Below, in pieces: positions 1-6,758 of a stretch of DNA of 20,692 nt. The position numbers were made by a program, and so were the translations under genes. Source of the stretch: Flavobacterium sp. (lineage in GTDB: Bacteria; Bacteroidota; Bacteroidia; Flavobacteriales; Flavobacteriaceae); contig JAGORP010000028.1 in the NCBI GenBank assembly GCA_018062725.1, positions 1-20,692 on the forward strand. Direction: 5' to 3'. The notes beneath the pieces were generated by a model. The model had not been told where the DNA came from, did not search any database, and saw only the letters and a list, made by a program, of their open reading frames with translations. Every line of letters starts with the position of its first letter. Position 1 is the first letter of the stretch.

Positions 1-771
1 ATCGAAGAGCAAAATAACTGGTTTCAAGCAGCCGATAAACCCAATTTAGTCCCTTTTTTAGCTACTGAAATCATTCACAAACAGTACAAGTCGATTACTT
101 CTACATTTGGCTTTGGTCAAGTAAAGCAAACGGGTTACGTAGATGTGGCAATTTTGTTAGATAATTATATTCGGTATTTGTCAAAATTCAATTGCTTTAT
201 CAATGAATCATTCAATTATTCGCAATTAGAAATTACAGATGTTTATGTTTCTTATAATGGTTTAGCAGCCAAAAACATCATCTTTTCAGATGGTTTTGGG
301 ATGCATTCAAATCCGTATTTCAATCATTTGCCGTTAGATGGTACTAAAGGAGAATTAATTATAATTAAAGCACCTCAGTTAAACCTTGATGTTATTTTAA
401 AAGCAAGTATTTTTATTTTGCCTATCGGTGACAATATGTTTAAAGTTGGTGCTACTTATAATTGGGAGGACAAAACAAATACCCCAACGAAAGAAGGTAA
501 ACAAGAATTAATTGACAATCTTAAAGAATTAATTGATTGTGACTTTGAAATTATTAATCATTTTGCTGGGGTTCGACCTACGGTAAAAGATCGTAGACCG
601 TTAGTTGGGCATCATGTTCTACACAAAAATATCCATATTTTAAATGGTTTGGGTACACGAGGAGTCATGCTCGGTCCTTGGTTGGCTAAAGCATTGTTTG
701 AAAATATTGAAAATAAAATTCCTTTAGATCCTCAAATCGATATTGTTCGTTTTGATAAAAAGAAAAAGTAA
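1..771 (+). CDS. FAD-dependent oxidoreductase (DAO family), 3' part
   Basis: The reading frame is open from the first base of the window, so the 5' end lies outside; about 256 C-terminal residues are visible. A GTG at 145 is an internal valine, not a start. The C-terminal pattern, GVRP followed by DRRPLVGHH and then a NGLGTRGVMLGPWLAKALFENI-like stretch, is typical of the FAD-binding C-terminal region of glycine/D-amino-acid oxidase-like (DAO) flavoproteins, which oxidise amines or amino acids with FAD. The Rossmann N-terminus with GxGxxG is not in view, so the substrate cannot be judged. The stop TAA (769-771) abuts the stop of the convergent DUF983 gene with no intervening base. Family call is fairly sure; specific function is unknown. 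Confidence 0.8.
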   Translation: MEEQNNWFQAADKPNLVPFLATEIIHKQYKSITSTFGFGQVKQTGYVDVAILLDNYIRYLSKFNCFINESFNYSQLEITDVYVSYNGLAAKNIIFSDGFGMHSNPYFNHLPLDGTKGELIIIKAPQLNLDVILKASIFILPIGDNMFKVGATYNWEDKTNTPTKEGKQELIDNLKELIDCDFEIINHFAGVRPTVKDRRPLVGHHVLHKNIHILNGLGTRGVMLGPWLAKALFENIENKIPLDPQIDIVRFDKKKK

Positions 772-1158
772 TTATTTTTTTGAAGCCCAGTCTTTATCAT
801 AACTGACGAAAAAGTTAATCCAAATATTTCTGGATAGACGCATAATAATAGGCATGAATCCTAATAGCGTTCCACAAATTCCTATGAATGCCGTTTTTAA
901 ATCCGTTTTTAGGAAAAAATAGAAAACGATAAAAGCTGCCACACCAAATCCAACCCCAACGGCATAGCTCACATACATAGAGCCATAAAAAAAAGAAGGT
1001 TCTATTTGATAATGTAAACCACAGTGGCTACATTTTTTATTCATTTTGATAGTATACGAAGGATTAAACATGTTTTTACCTACATACATACTTTCTTGAT
1101 TACATTTTGGACAACTTCCTGTTAAAATGCTGTGTCCTTTCATTCCTTTTTTTAACAT
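772..1158 (-). CDS. DUF983 family zinc-ribbon membrane protein
   Basis: A 128-residue protein. Two CxxC pairs (CPKC at 16-19, CSHC at 43-46) form a probable N-terminal zinc ribbon. Two hydrophobic segments follow, at about 60-82 and 89-108, then a short charged tail. This layout fits the DUF983 family of small membrane proteins, whose function is unknown. I chose the ATG at 1158. A TTG two codons upstream (1164) also keeps the frame but is less likely as a start. A -7 element (TACCTTTG on the minus strand, 1175-1182) sits 16 nt before the ATG, so the leader would be very short. The gene diverges from the ABC-F gene and converges with the oxidoreductase at zero spacing. Confidence 0.85.
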   Translation of the reverse strand: MLKKGMKGHSILTGSCPKCNQESMYVGKNMFNPSYTIKMNKKCSHCGLHYQIEPSFFYGSMYVSYAVGVGFGVAAFIVFYFFLKTDLKTAFIGICGTLLGFMPIIMRLSRNIWINFFVSYDKDWASKK

Positions 1159-1174
1159 TTGCAAAAAATTTCTT

Positions 1175-1182
1175 CAAAGGTA
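1175..1182 (-). promoter_or_regulatory. -7 promoter element of the DUF983 gene
   Basis: TACCTTTG on the minus strand matches the Bacteroidota -7 consensus TAnnTTTG and ends 16 nt before the ATG at 1158. No clear -33 TTG is visible. It is the mirror arm of the element at 1198-1205. Confidence 0.6.
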
Positions 1183-1197
1183 CAGAAATTTAAAAAC

Positions 1198-1205
1198 TAC
1201 CTTTG
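1198..1205 (+). promoter_or_regulatory. -7 promoter element of the ABC-F gene
   Basis: TACCTTTG matches TAnnTTTG and ends 17 nt before the ATG at 1223. Its position argues against the longer upstream reading-frame extension from 1127. No obvious -33 TTG is present at 17-21 nt. Confidence 0.6.
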
Positions 1206-1222
1206 TAACATTAATCACATTT

Positions 1223-3142
1223 ATGCTAAATATTCATAATTTATCGGTTTCTTTTGGTGGTACTTATCTTTTTGAAGAAGTAACTTTTAGAATGGGAGCA
1301 GGAGACCGAGTAGGTCTTGTTGGAAAAAATGGCGCTGGAAAATCAACCATGCTTAAAATATTGGCTGGTGATTTTAAACCGGATTCTGGTCAAATTGCAA
1401 CCGAAAAGGAAGTTCGTATTGGGTTTTTGCGTCAGGATATCGATTTTGAACAAGGAAGAACTGTTTTGGAAGAAGCGTATCAAGCTTTTACCGATATTAA
1501 ACAGGTTGAAAAAAAATTAGAAGAAATTAATCATCAATTGGTGACTCGTACCGATTATGAAAGCGAAGAATATTCGCAAATTATTGAAGATTTATCCGAT
1601 TATACTCATCGATTTGAATTGCTTGGTGGTTACAATTATGTAGGTGATACCGAAAAAATTCTTCTGGGATTAGGTTTCAAAAGAGAGGTTTTTAACAATC
1701 AAACGGAAACTTTTTCTGGTGGATGGCGTATGCGTATCGAATTAGCGAAACTATTGCTACAATCGAATGATATATTGCTTTTAGATGAGCCAACGAATCA
1801 CTTGGATATCGAAAGTATTATTTGGTTGGAAAATTTCCTTCGTAATTATCCTGGTGTGGTTGTGATTGTTTCGCATGATAAAATGTTTTTAGATAATGTG
1901 ACCAATCGAACTATCGAAATTTCTTTAGGAAAAGCATACGATTTTAATAAACCGTATTCGCAATATTTAGAATTACGTCATGAAATTCGCGAAAAGCAAT
2001 TGGCAACTCAAAAAAATCAAGCCAAGAAAATTGAAGAAACGGAAAAGTTAATTGAAAAGTTCCGCGCCAAAGCATCCAAAGCATCAATGGCGCAGTCTTT
2101 AATTAAAAAACTAGATAAAGTTGAACGAATTGAAGTCGATGAAGATGATAATTCCGTTATGAATATCTCTTTTCCGCTTTCTAAAGTTCCGGGTAGAGTA
2201 GTAGTAGAAGCCGAACATGTAACCAAAGCTTATGGCGATAAAGTGATTTTAAAAGATATTTCGCTTTTGGTGGAACGAGGAAGTAAAATTGCTTTCGTTG
2301 GTCAAAACGGACAAGGGAAATCAACATTCATTAAAGCGATTGTAAACGAATTTGAATTTGAAGGAACCATAAAATTAGGTCATAACGTGCAAGTGGGTTA
2401 TTTTGCGCAAAATCAAGCCGAATATTTAGATGGTGAAATTACACTGCTTCAAACCATGGAAGACGCAGCAACAGATACCAACCGTTCTAAAGTTCGCGAT
2501 ATGTTAGGTTCTTTCTTATTCCGAGGTGATGATGTAGAGAAGAAAGTGAAAGTACTTTCGGGTGGGGAACGAAACCGTTTGGCCCTGTGTAAATTATTAT
2601 TGCAACCAATTAATGTGTTGCTAATGGATGAGCCAACGAATCACTTGGATATAAAATCTAAAAATGTACTAAAAGCAGCTTTGCAAAAATTTGAAGGGAC
2701 TTTGCTATTGGTTTCTCACGATCGTGACTTCTTGCAGGGCATGTCGAATTTGGTTTATGAATTCAAAGATCAAAAAATCAAAGAATATTTAGGCGATATC
2801 AACTATTTCTTAGAACAACGCAATTTGGAAAACATGCGTGAAGTAGAGAAAAAAGATGTGGCTAGTTCAAGCTCGCAAGTAGTTGATAACAAAGTAAATA
2901 AATCGCTTTCATACGAAGATCAAAAGAAAAACAAATCGCTTCAAAACCGATTGTCTAAAATTGAAAGTCAAATCAAACAATTAGAAATTGATATCCAACA
3001 AGATGATAAGGAGCTGGCTTCCAATTATGATAAACATATAGAAAATGCCAGTTTTTTCGCGGCTTACGAAAAGAAAAAACAGGAATTGGATAAATTGTTG
3101 TCCGATTGGGAAATGGTGCAATTGGAAATTGACGGACTTTAA
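1223..3142 (+). CDS. ABC-F family ATPase (ribosome-associated)
   Basis: A soluble 639-residue protein with two ABC ATPase domains and no membrane segment. Domain 1 has Walker A GKNGAGKST at about 34-42, signature SGGWR at about 165-169 and Walker B LLLDEPTNHLD ending near 191. Domain 2 has Walker A GQNGQGKST at about 360, signature LSGGERNR near 449 and Walker B LLMDEPTNHLD near 468. A Lys/Glu-rich linker lies between the domains (about 255-320), and a C-terminal coiled coil covers about 545-639, as in Uup-like members. ABC-F proteins act at the ribosomal E site to relieve stalled or unusual translation states; some give antibiotic protection. The ATG at 1223 gives the usual family N-terminus (MLNIHNLSVSFGG). 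The frame is open upstream to 1127, but that stretch overlaps the divergent gene and its promoter. The exact subfamily is uncertain. Confidence 0.93.
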   Translation: MLNIHNLSVSFGGTYLFEEVTFRMGAGDRVGLVGKNGAGKSTMLKILAGDFKPDSGQIATEKEVRIGFLRQDIDFEQGRTVLEEAYQAFTDIKQVEKKLEEINHQLVTRTDYESEEYSQIIEDLSDYTHRFELLGGYNYVGDTEKILLGLGFKREVFNNQTETFSGGWRMRIELAKLLLQSNDILLLDEPTNHLDIESIIWLENFLRNYPGVVVIVSHDKMFLDNVTNRTIEISLGKAYDFNKPYSQYLELRHEIREKQLATQKNQAKKIEETEKLIEKFRAKASKASMAQSLIKKLDKVERIEVDEDDNSVMNISFPLSKVPGRVVVEAEHVTKAYGDKVILKDISLLVERGSKIAFVGQNGQGKSTFIKAIVNEFEFEGTIKLGHNVQVGYFAQNQAEYLDGEITLLQTMEDAATDTNRSKVRDMLGSFLFRGDDVEKKVKVLSGGERNRLALCKLLLQPINVLLMDEPTNHLDIKSKNVLKAALQKFEGTLLLVSHDRDFLQGMSNLVYEFKDQKIKEYLGDINYFLEQRNLENMREVEKKDVASSSSQVVDNKVNKSLSYEDQKKNKSLQNRLSKIESQIKQLEIDIQQDDKELASNYDKHIENASFFAAYEKKKQELDKLLSDWEMVQLEIDGL

Positions 3143-3178
3143 TTCAGGTTTTAAAAGGTAGACGTATTTTAAAGGATA

Positions 3179-4330
3179 TTATTTAAATGGATGACGTTGT
3201 TGCCACTCTATGGGTGGTTCGAGTTTTTCGAAGATTTTACCAATGTACCTATTGATGAGTTTGTTGCTGTGAAATATAAATCCAGACATCGTTACTGGTT
3301 TGGCTCCAATAGAACTTTTAATCTCTAAAGCTGTTCTTCCAAAAATAATTTCTTCAAATTGATTTTGTATTCCAAACTCGGTCATGTTGTACAACATGTT
3401 TAAATACAACATCTTTTCTTTTTGAACATGATCATCGTAACCCAAGAAATAGGTTTCCAGAGTTTTTCCGTTTAAAAGTAAGGTGTGAAAGCCAACAAGT
3501 TTGCCTTCAAAAAAATAACCACACAATCTAAATTGATGACCACATTGTTTTTTGAATGTAGAAAAATGATGCTTAGCTAAGAAAAAGGTATTGAAAGGCG
3601 CATTTTTGGCAACATAATGATACAATTCGTGAATGCGTTCTTCGTGCAATACAATTTCATTATAAGATAATTCGCGTACCTCAATTCCTTCAAATTTTTT
3701 ATGCGAACGTTTGTATTGGTCTCGGTATTTTTTAGCCAACGAATTAATGTAATCTTCAGCCGTTTTCCATTGCGGATCCAATTCGAAAATCATATTAGGT
3801 TGTACATTAAACTCAAAAATGTTCGAAAAGGAATGTTTTTTTAATTCGATGCTACAATCCTGATAAAAGTCTTTAAAAGACACTATATGAATGGTGATGT
3901 TTTGTTTTTTAAAATAGGCGATAATCGCTTCCGAACATTGCAGTAGCAAATCACTAATGCATTCAAAGTCGATTTCTTTATTAAAAGCATATCCGTTTTG
4001 TCCGGTAATCATATTATTCCCCAGAAAAAGCACGTGTGAAGCAAAATTTCTAAAAATAAAATTTCTGATTTTTGTTTTTAAACAACTGTCTCTGTCTCCA
4101 AATGATTCTAATTTGCCTACTTCAAGGTATTGAGCAAGCGCAACACCTATATGTGTTTCTTTCTCGTAAATGGAAATGTAAAAACACTGCATGTTTACGG
4201 GTGCCGATGCCTCTAAAACCGACAAATACTGTGTTTGCAAAAAGGCATTACTGCTTGCTACTTGATTCCAAGTAGTGGGAAGTTGAGAAATGCGGTTGTG
4301 AATTTTAAATGTAATCGAATCCAAAGTCAA
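3179..4330 (-). CDS. FemAB/GNAT-like N-acyltransferase
   Basis: A 383-residue soluble protein resembling the GNAT-fold acyltransferases of the FemAB / predicted N-acyltransferase group, which move acyl or aminoacyl groups, often in cell-envelope assembly. The middle-to-C-terminal stretch carries the typical pattern: a basic Y-R-x-x-Y-K-R-S helix, then a strand pair ending in GYFFEGKLVGFHTLLLNGKTL, then a helix, then FGRTALEIKSSIGAKP. No signal peptide is visible. There is no ATG near the 5' end: an in-frame stop lies at 4346-4348 and the first plausible start is the TTG at 4328-4330, with another TTG at 4322-4324. The first TTG lies inside the U-tract of the upstream gene's terminator, and a -7 element lies in that terminator's loop. 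The substrate is unknown. Confidence 0.75.
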   Translation of the reverse strand: MTLDSITFKIHNRISQLPTTWNQVASSNAFLQTQYLSVLEASAPVNMQCFYISIYEKETHIGVALAQYLEVGKLESFGDRDSCLKTKIRNFIFRNFASHVLFLGNNMITGQNGYAFNKEIDFECISDLLLQCSEAIIAYFKKQNITIHIVSFKDFYQDCSIELKKHSFSNIFEFNVQPNMIFELDPQWKTAEDYINSLAKKYRDQYKRSHKKFEGIEVRELSYNEIVLHEERIHELYHYVAKNAPFNTFFLAKHHFSTFKKQCGHQFRLCGYFFEGKLVGFHTLLLNGKTLETYFLGYDDHVQKEKMLYLNMLYNMTEFGIQNQFEEIIFGRTALEIKSSIGAKPVTMSGFIFHSNKLINRYIGKIFEKLEPPIEWQQRHPFK

Positions 4331-4362
4331 AAAAATCGCTCTATGTCAAAGATAGAGCGATT
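4329..4362 (-). terminator. Intrinsic terminator after the DUF1761 gene
   Basis: On the minus strand an 11-bp perfect stem (4352-4362 pairing with 4334-4344) with a 7-nt loop is followed by seven T residues (4335-4329). It lies 23 nt after the DUF1761 stop. The U-tract runs directly into the TTG start of the acyltransferase gene. Confidence 0.85.
4347..4354 (-). promoter_or_regulatory. Possible -7 element inside the terminator loop
   Basis: TATCTTTG on the minus strand fits TAnnTTTG. It covers the loop and the last stem bases of the terminator at 4329-4362 and ends 16 nt before the TTG start at 4330, the same distance seen for several other genes here. No -33 TTG is visible, so this remains a proposal. 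Confidence 0.45.
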
Positions 4363-4385
4363 GTATTATAATAAAATGTTAATTA

Positions 4386-4868
4386 TTATTTCATTGAACA
4401 AATAATTCCACCCATGATAGCGAAGCAAACAATCCAGAATCCTCCAGTTACCAAAACGTATTTGAAGCTTCTTCTTTCAAACAAGGCGTTAGTTCCAATT
4501 AGAGGCAATGCCAAGAAAATACCGGTTAATGTTCCATGTAAAGCACCATGTTTGAAAGTGCGGAATGCATCTCCATAATCGGTCATAAAAGCTGCATAGG
4601 ATGGTTTGGCTAAAGCCGGATCACCTCCAACCATGCCTAACGCGCCAAATTGATGAATAGTTAACATTTGCATTAGAAAAGAGATTAAAAATGCATAAAA
4701 GAACGAGAGTCCAAATATCATAGCCATATTGGCACCTTTCATTTTGTCTTCAGTCATTCCTGATTCTTTCATCCAAATGTTTCCGAAAACTTTAGGGTTG
4801 TACCAAATAAATCCGACAACAAGTGTTGATGCAGCAGCTAATAAAAGTGCTAAAAAATTAATTTCCAT
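4386..4868 (-). CDS. DUF1761 family membrane protein
   Basis: A 160-residue membrane protein. The N-terminal segment (about 5-23) leads into GFIWYNPKVFGNIWMKESG, the hallmark of the DUF1761 family; its function is unknown. Further hydrophobic segments lie at about 48-70, 108-126 and 136-157, giving four likely transmembrane helices. The ATG at 4868 starts directly with the first helix, as is usual for the family. A -7-like element lies at 4894-4901 (minus strand), and an intrinsic terminator follows the stop. This gene appears to be a single-gene transcription unit. Confidence 0.85.
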   Translation of the reverse strand: MEINFLALLLAAASTLVVGFIWYNPKVFGNIWMKESGMTEDKMKGANMAMIFGLSFFYAFLISFLMQMLTIHQFGALGMVGGDPALAKPSYAAFMTDYGDAFRTFKHGALHGTLTGIFLALPLIGTNALFERRSFKYVLVTGGFWIVCFAIMGGIICSMK

Positions 4869-4893
4869 ATTCTTTGTTTTTTGGTTAGTTACT

Positions 4894-4901
4894 CAAATAT
4901 A
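4894..4901 (-). promoter_or_regulatory. -7 promoter element of the DUF1761 gene
   Basis: TATATTTG on the minus strand fits TAnnTTTG and ends 25 nt before the ATG at 4868. No clear -33 TTG was found. Confidence 0.45.
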
Positions 4902-5009
4902 AGAATTTTTTAATTAGTCATGTTTTGTAATTTTTTTCTTTTAAAATGAAATATAATAGATTTTTTATCTAAAATTTAAAGTTTATATAGGAATATAATT
5001 TGCAAATAT

Positions 5010-5017
5010 TATTTTTG
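5010..5017 (+). promoter_or_regulatory. -7 promoter element of the decarboxylase gene
   Basis: TATTTTTG fits TAnnTTTG and ends 16 nt before the ATG at 5034. The leader is A/T only, with no Shine-Dalgarno-like sequence. The background here is very AT-rich, which lowers confidence. Confidence 0.45.
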
Positions 5018-5033
5018 TTAAAAATTTAAAAAA

Positions 5034-6137
5034 ATGGATATTTCAACGCGTTTAAATGATTTATTGTCTCAAGTTAAAGAAACTACCGAATATTTTTTAG
5101 GGTATCCTGTTGCTAAAGATTTTGATTATTCCGAATTGATGCCGTTTTTGCAGTATCCTATGAATAATTTAGGTGATCCTTTTGTAAAATCGACCTATAA
5201 AGTCGATTCTCGTCAAATGGAGCGCGAAGTAGTGCATTTTTTTGCTGATCTATTTCGTGCCAATCCTGAAAATGTTTGGGGTTATGTAACCAATGGTGGT
5301 TCGGAAGGGAATTTATATGGTTTGTATGTGGCTCGCGAATTATACCCAAATGCTATGGTGTATTTTTCGGAAGCGACTCATTACAGTATTCAGAAAAATG
5401 TGACACTTTTAAATATGGAATATGTGATTATTCGATCACAAGAAAATGGGGAGATTGATTACGCCGATTTAAAAGAAGCGATTCGATATAACCGCCATCG
5501 TCCGGTAGTTGTTGTGGCCAATATTGGGACCACAATGACTGAGGCCAAAGATAATATTGGGGCGATTAAGAATATGATGACAGAAATGGCGATTGAAAAA
5601 CATTATATTCATGCAGATGCGGCTTTGGCAGGTGGTTTTGCTCCTTTTGTCAATCCAAGGCCTTCGTTCGATTTTGAAGATGGTTGCGATAGTATTTCGG
5701 TGAGTGGACATAAGTTTATTGGTTCGCCAATGCCTTCGGGAGTAGTGGTAGTCAAAAAAGATAACAGGGATCGCGTGGCTAAAAAAATCGCTTATATCGG
5801 TTCGTCTGATGCAACTATTACGGGTTCTAGAAACGGACATAGTCCTTTGTTTTTGTGGTATGCTATCAAGAAATTAGGTGTGGAAGGTTTTGCAAAACGC
5901 ACGGCACATAGTTTGCATGTAGCGGCCTATACGGAACAAAAATTGAATGCGATTGGAGTTAAAGCTTGGCGCAATCCGAATGCTATAACTGTGATTTTTC
6001 CATCTCCTTCAGAAGAAGTTTGTGGAAAATGGCAATTGGCCACCGAAAAAGGAATGTCGCACATTATTTGTATGCCCAACGTATCCATGGAACAAATTGA
6101 CTTGTTTGTAGAAGATGTTTTAAATTCCAATAAATAA
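5034..6137 (+). CDS. PLP-dependent histidine decarboxylase-like enzyme
   Basis: A 367-residue group II PLP decarboxylase. Visible marks are TNGGSEGN (87-93), ATHYS with the cofactor-stacking His at about 117, NIGTTM (163-168), HADAA with the PLP-nitrogen-binding Asp at about 195, and SVSGHK with the Schiff-base Lys at about 227, followed by GSPMPSGVVV. This set and the length match the bacterial histidine decarboxylase family (about 380 residues), which makes histamine from histidine. The same family includes the plant serine decarboxylases, so serine or another amino acid is possible. There is no antiporter or amino-acid permease beside it, so it is not an acid-resistance cassette. It stands alone between its own promoter and a strong terminator. 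Confidence 0.85.
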   Translation: MDISTRLNDLLSQVKETTEYFLGYPVAKDFDYSELMPFLQYPMNNLGDPFVKSTYKVDSRQMEREVVHFFADLFRANPENVWGYVTNGGSEGNLYGLYVARELYPNAMVYFSEATHYSIQKNVTLLNMEYVIIRSQENGEIDYADLKEAIRYNRHRPVVVVANIGTTMTEAKDNIGAIKNMMTEMAIEKHYIHADAALAGGFAPFVNPRPSFDFEDGCDSISVSGHKFIGSPMPSGVVVVKKDNRDRVAKKIAYIGSSDATITGSRNGHSPLFLWYAIKKLGVEGFAKRTAHSLHVAAYTEQKLNAIGVKAWRNPNAITVIFPSPSEEVCGKWQLATEKGMSHIICMPNVSMEQIDLFVEDVLNSNK

Positions 6138-6169
6138 AAAAAGCCTTTCAGAAATGAAAGGCTTTTTTA
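6136..6169. terminator. Bidirectional intrinsic terminator
   Basis: A 13-14 bp perfect stem (6137-6149 with 6156-6168) closes on a GAAA-type loop and has A-tracts on the left and T-tracts on the right. It can end both the decarboxylase transcript (+), whose stop codon it overlaps, and the KTSC gene transcript (-), whose stop is at 6184. Confidence 0.9.
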
Positions 6170-6183
6170 TAGTATTCGGAAAA

Positions 6184-6630
6184 CTAAGCTTCAACTAATT
6201 CGCCCGATTTTCTGTAAATATAATTTCCATAAATGTGACGTTTTGCAAAACGATTTGGCGATTCGGCATTAATCATTTTGATGTAAACGTTTTTAGGAAC
6301 TCCAATGTATTCATAAGATACTCCGTTTAAATACGTCACATACAACGTTTGCTTTTCTAAATAAAAATCAAGAATAGTTGAGTTGTTAACTGTTTCTTGG
6401 TATTCTGGTAAGTTTTTTTCAACGGTTTCAGCAGCAATACTTACTAGAAAATGGTAAGCGCCAATAATTTCCTTACTTCTTTCTTCCGCAGCTAATTTAC
6501 CCGCTTCGTCATTCACAAATTTATCAGGATGAGCATCTTTCATACTGTTTCTGTAAATCGTTTTTAATTCTTTTAAAGTAACATTTTTGTCAACTTCCAA
6601 TAGTTTTCTGTACTCAACAACTCTTTTCAT
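6184..6630 (-). CDS. J-domain-like plus KTSC domain protein
   Basis: A 148-residue protein in two parts. Residues about 5-65 look like a J domain: an amphipathic helix with YRNSMKDA, then HPD at 34-36, then a charged loop and a helix ending GAYHFLVS. HPD is the DnaK-stimulating signature. Residues about 82-145 resemble the KTSC domain, with the central YEY motif and VPKNVYIKMINAES; KTSC is also found at the C-terminus of some lysyl-tRNA synthetases and has been suggested to bind RNA. The start is taken at the ATG 6630; the frame continues to 6699, but that extension overlaps a -7 element at 6682-6689. It may be a co-chaperone that targets an RNA or ribosome-linked client; that role is inference. 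Confidence 0.8.
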   Translation of the reverse strand: MKRVVEYRKLLEVDKNVTLKELKTIYRNSMKDAHPDKFVNDEAGKLAAEERSKEIIGAYHFLVSIAAETVEKNLPEYQETVNNSTILDFYLEKQTLYVTYLNGVSYEYIGVPKNVYIKMINAESPNRFAKRHIYGNYIYRKSGELVEA

Positions 6631-6681
6631 AAATTTTAAAAATAGGTATAAACCTTGTTGGTTTATTTTTTTTTTGCGGTG

Positions 6682-6689
6682 CAAAAGTA
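6682..6689 (-). promoter_or_regulatory. -7 promoter element of the J/KTSC gene
   Basis: TACTTTTG on the minus strand, followed by CACC, fits TAnnTTTG. It ends 51 nt before the ATG at 6630; the leader contains a run of ten A residues. Confidence 0.55.
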
Positions 6690-6758
6690 TAGAAATCAAT
6701 TAGATAATTTCATATTAATTTGTTTTAAATCGAAAATATTTAATTTTACTGGGTTGAA

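Noticed and set aside
1127..1222. N-terminal extension of the ABC-F protein from the ATG at 1127
   Set aside because: It overlaps the divergent DUF983 gene and contains the -7 element at 1198-1205; the family N-terminus begins at the ATG 1223.
1223..3142. Antibiotic resistance gene assignment for the ABC-F protein
   Set aside because: The general ABC-F layout is shared by housekeeping factors, and no feature visible here places it in a resistance subfamily.
5469..5840. 123-codon minus-strand reading frame inside the decarboxylase gene
   Set aside because: It has no recognisable domain or promoter and a Cys/His/Arg-rich composition typical of an antisense shadow; the plus-strand enzyme is intact.
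6631..6699. N-terminal extension of the J/KTSC protein to 6699
   Set aside because: The extension crosses the TACTTTTG promoter element and encodes a low-complexity basic/hydrophobic stretch that fits no domain.
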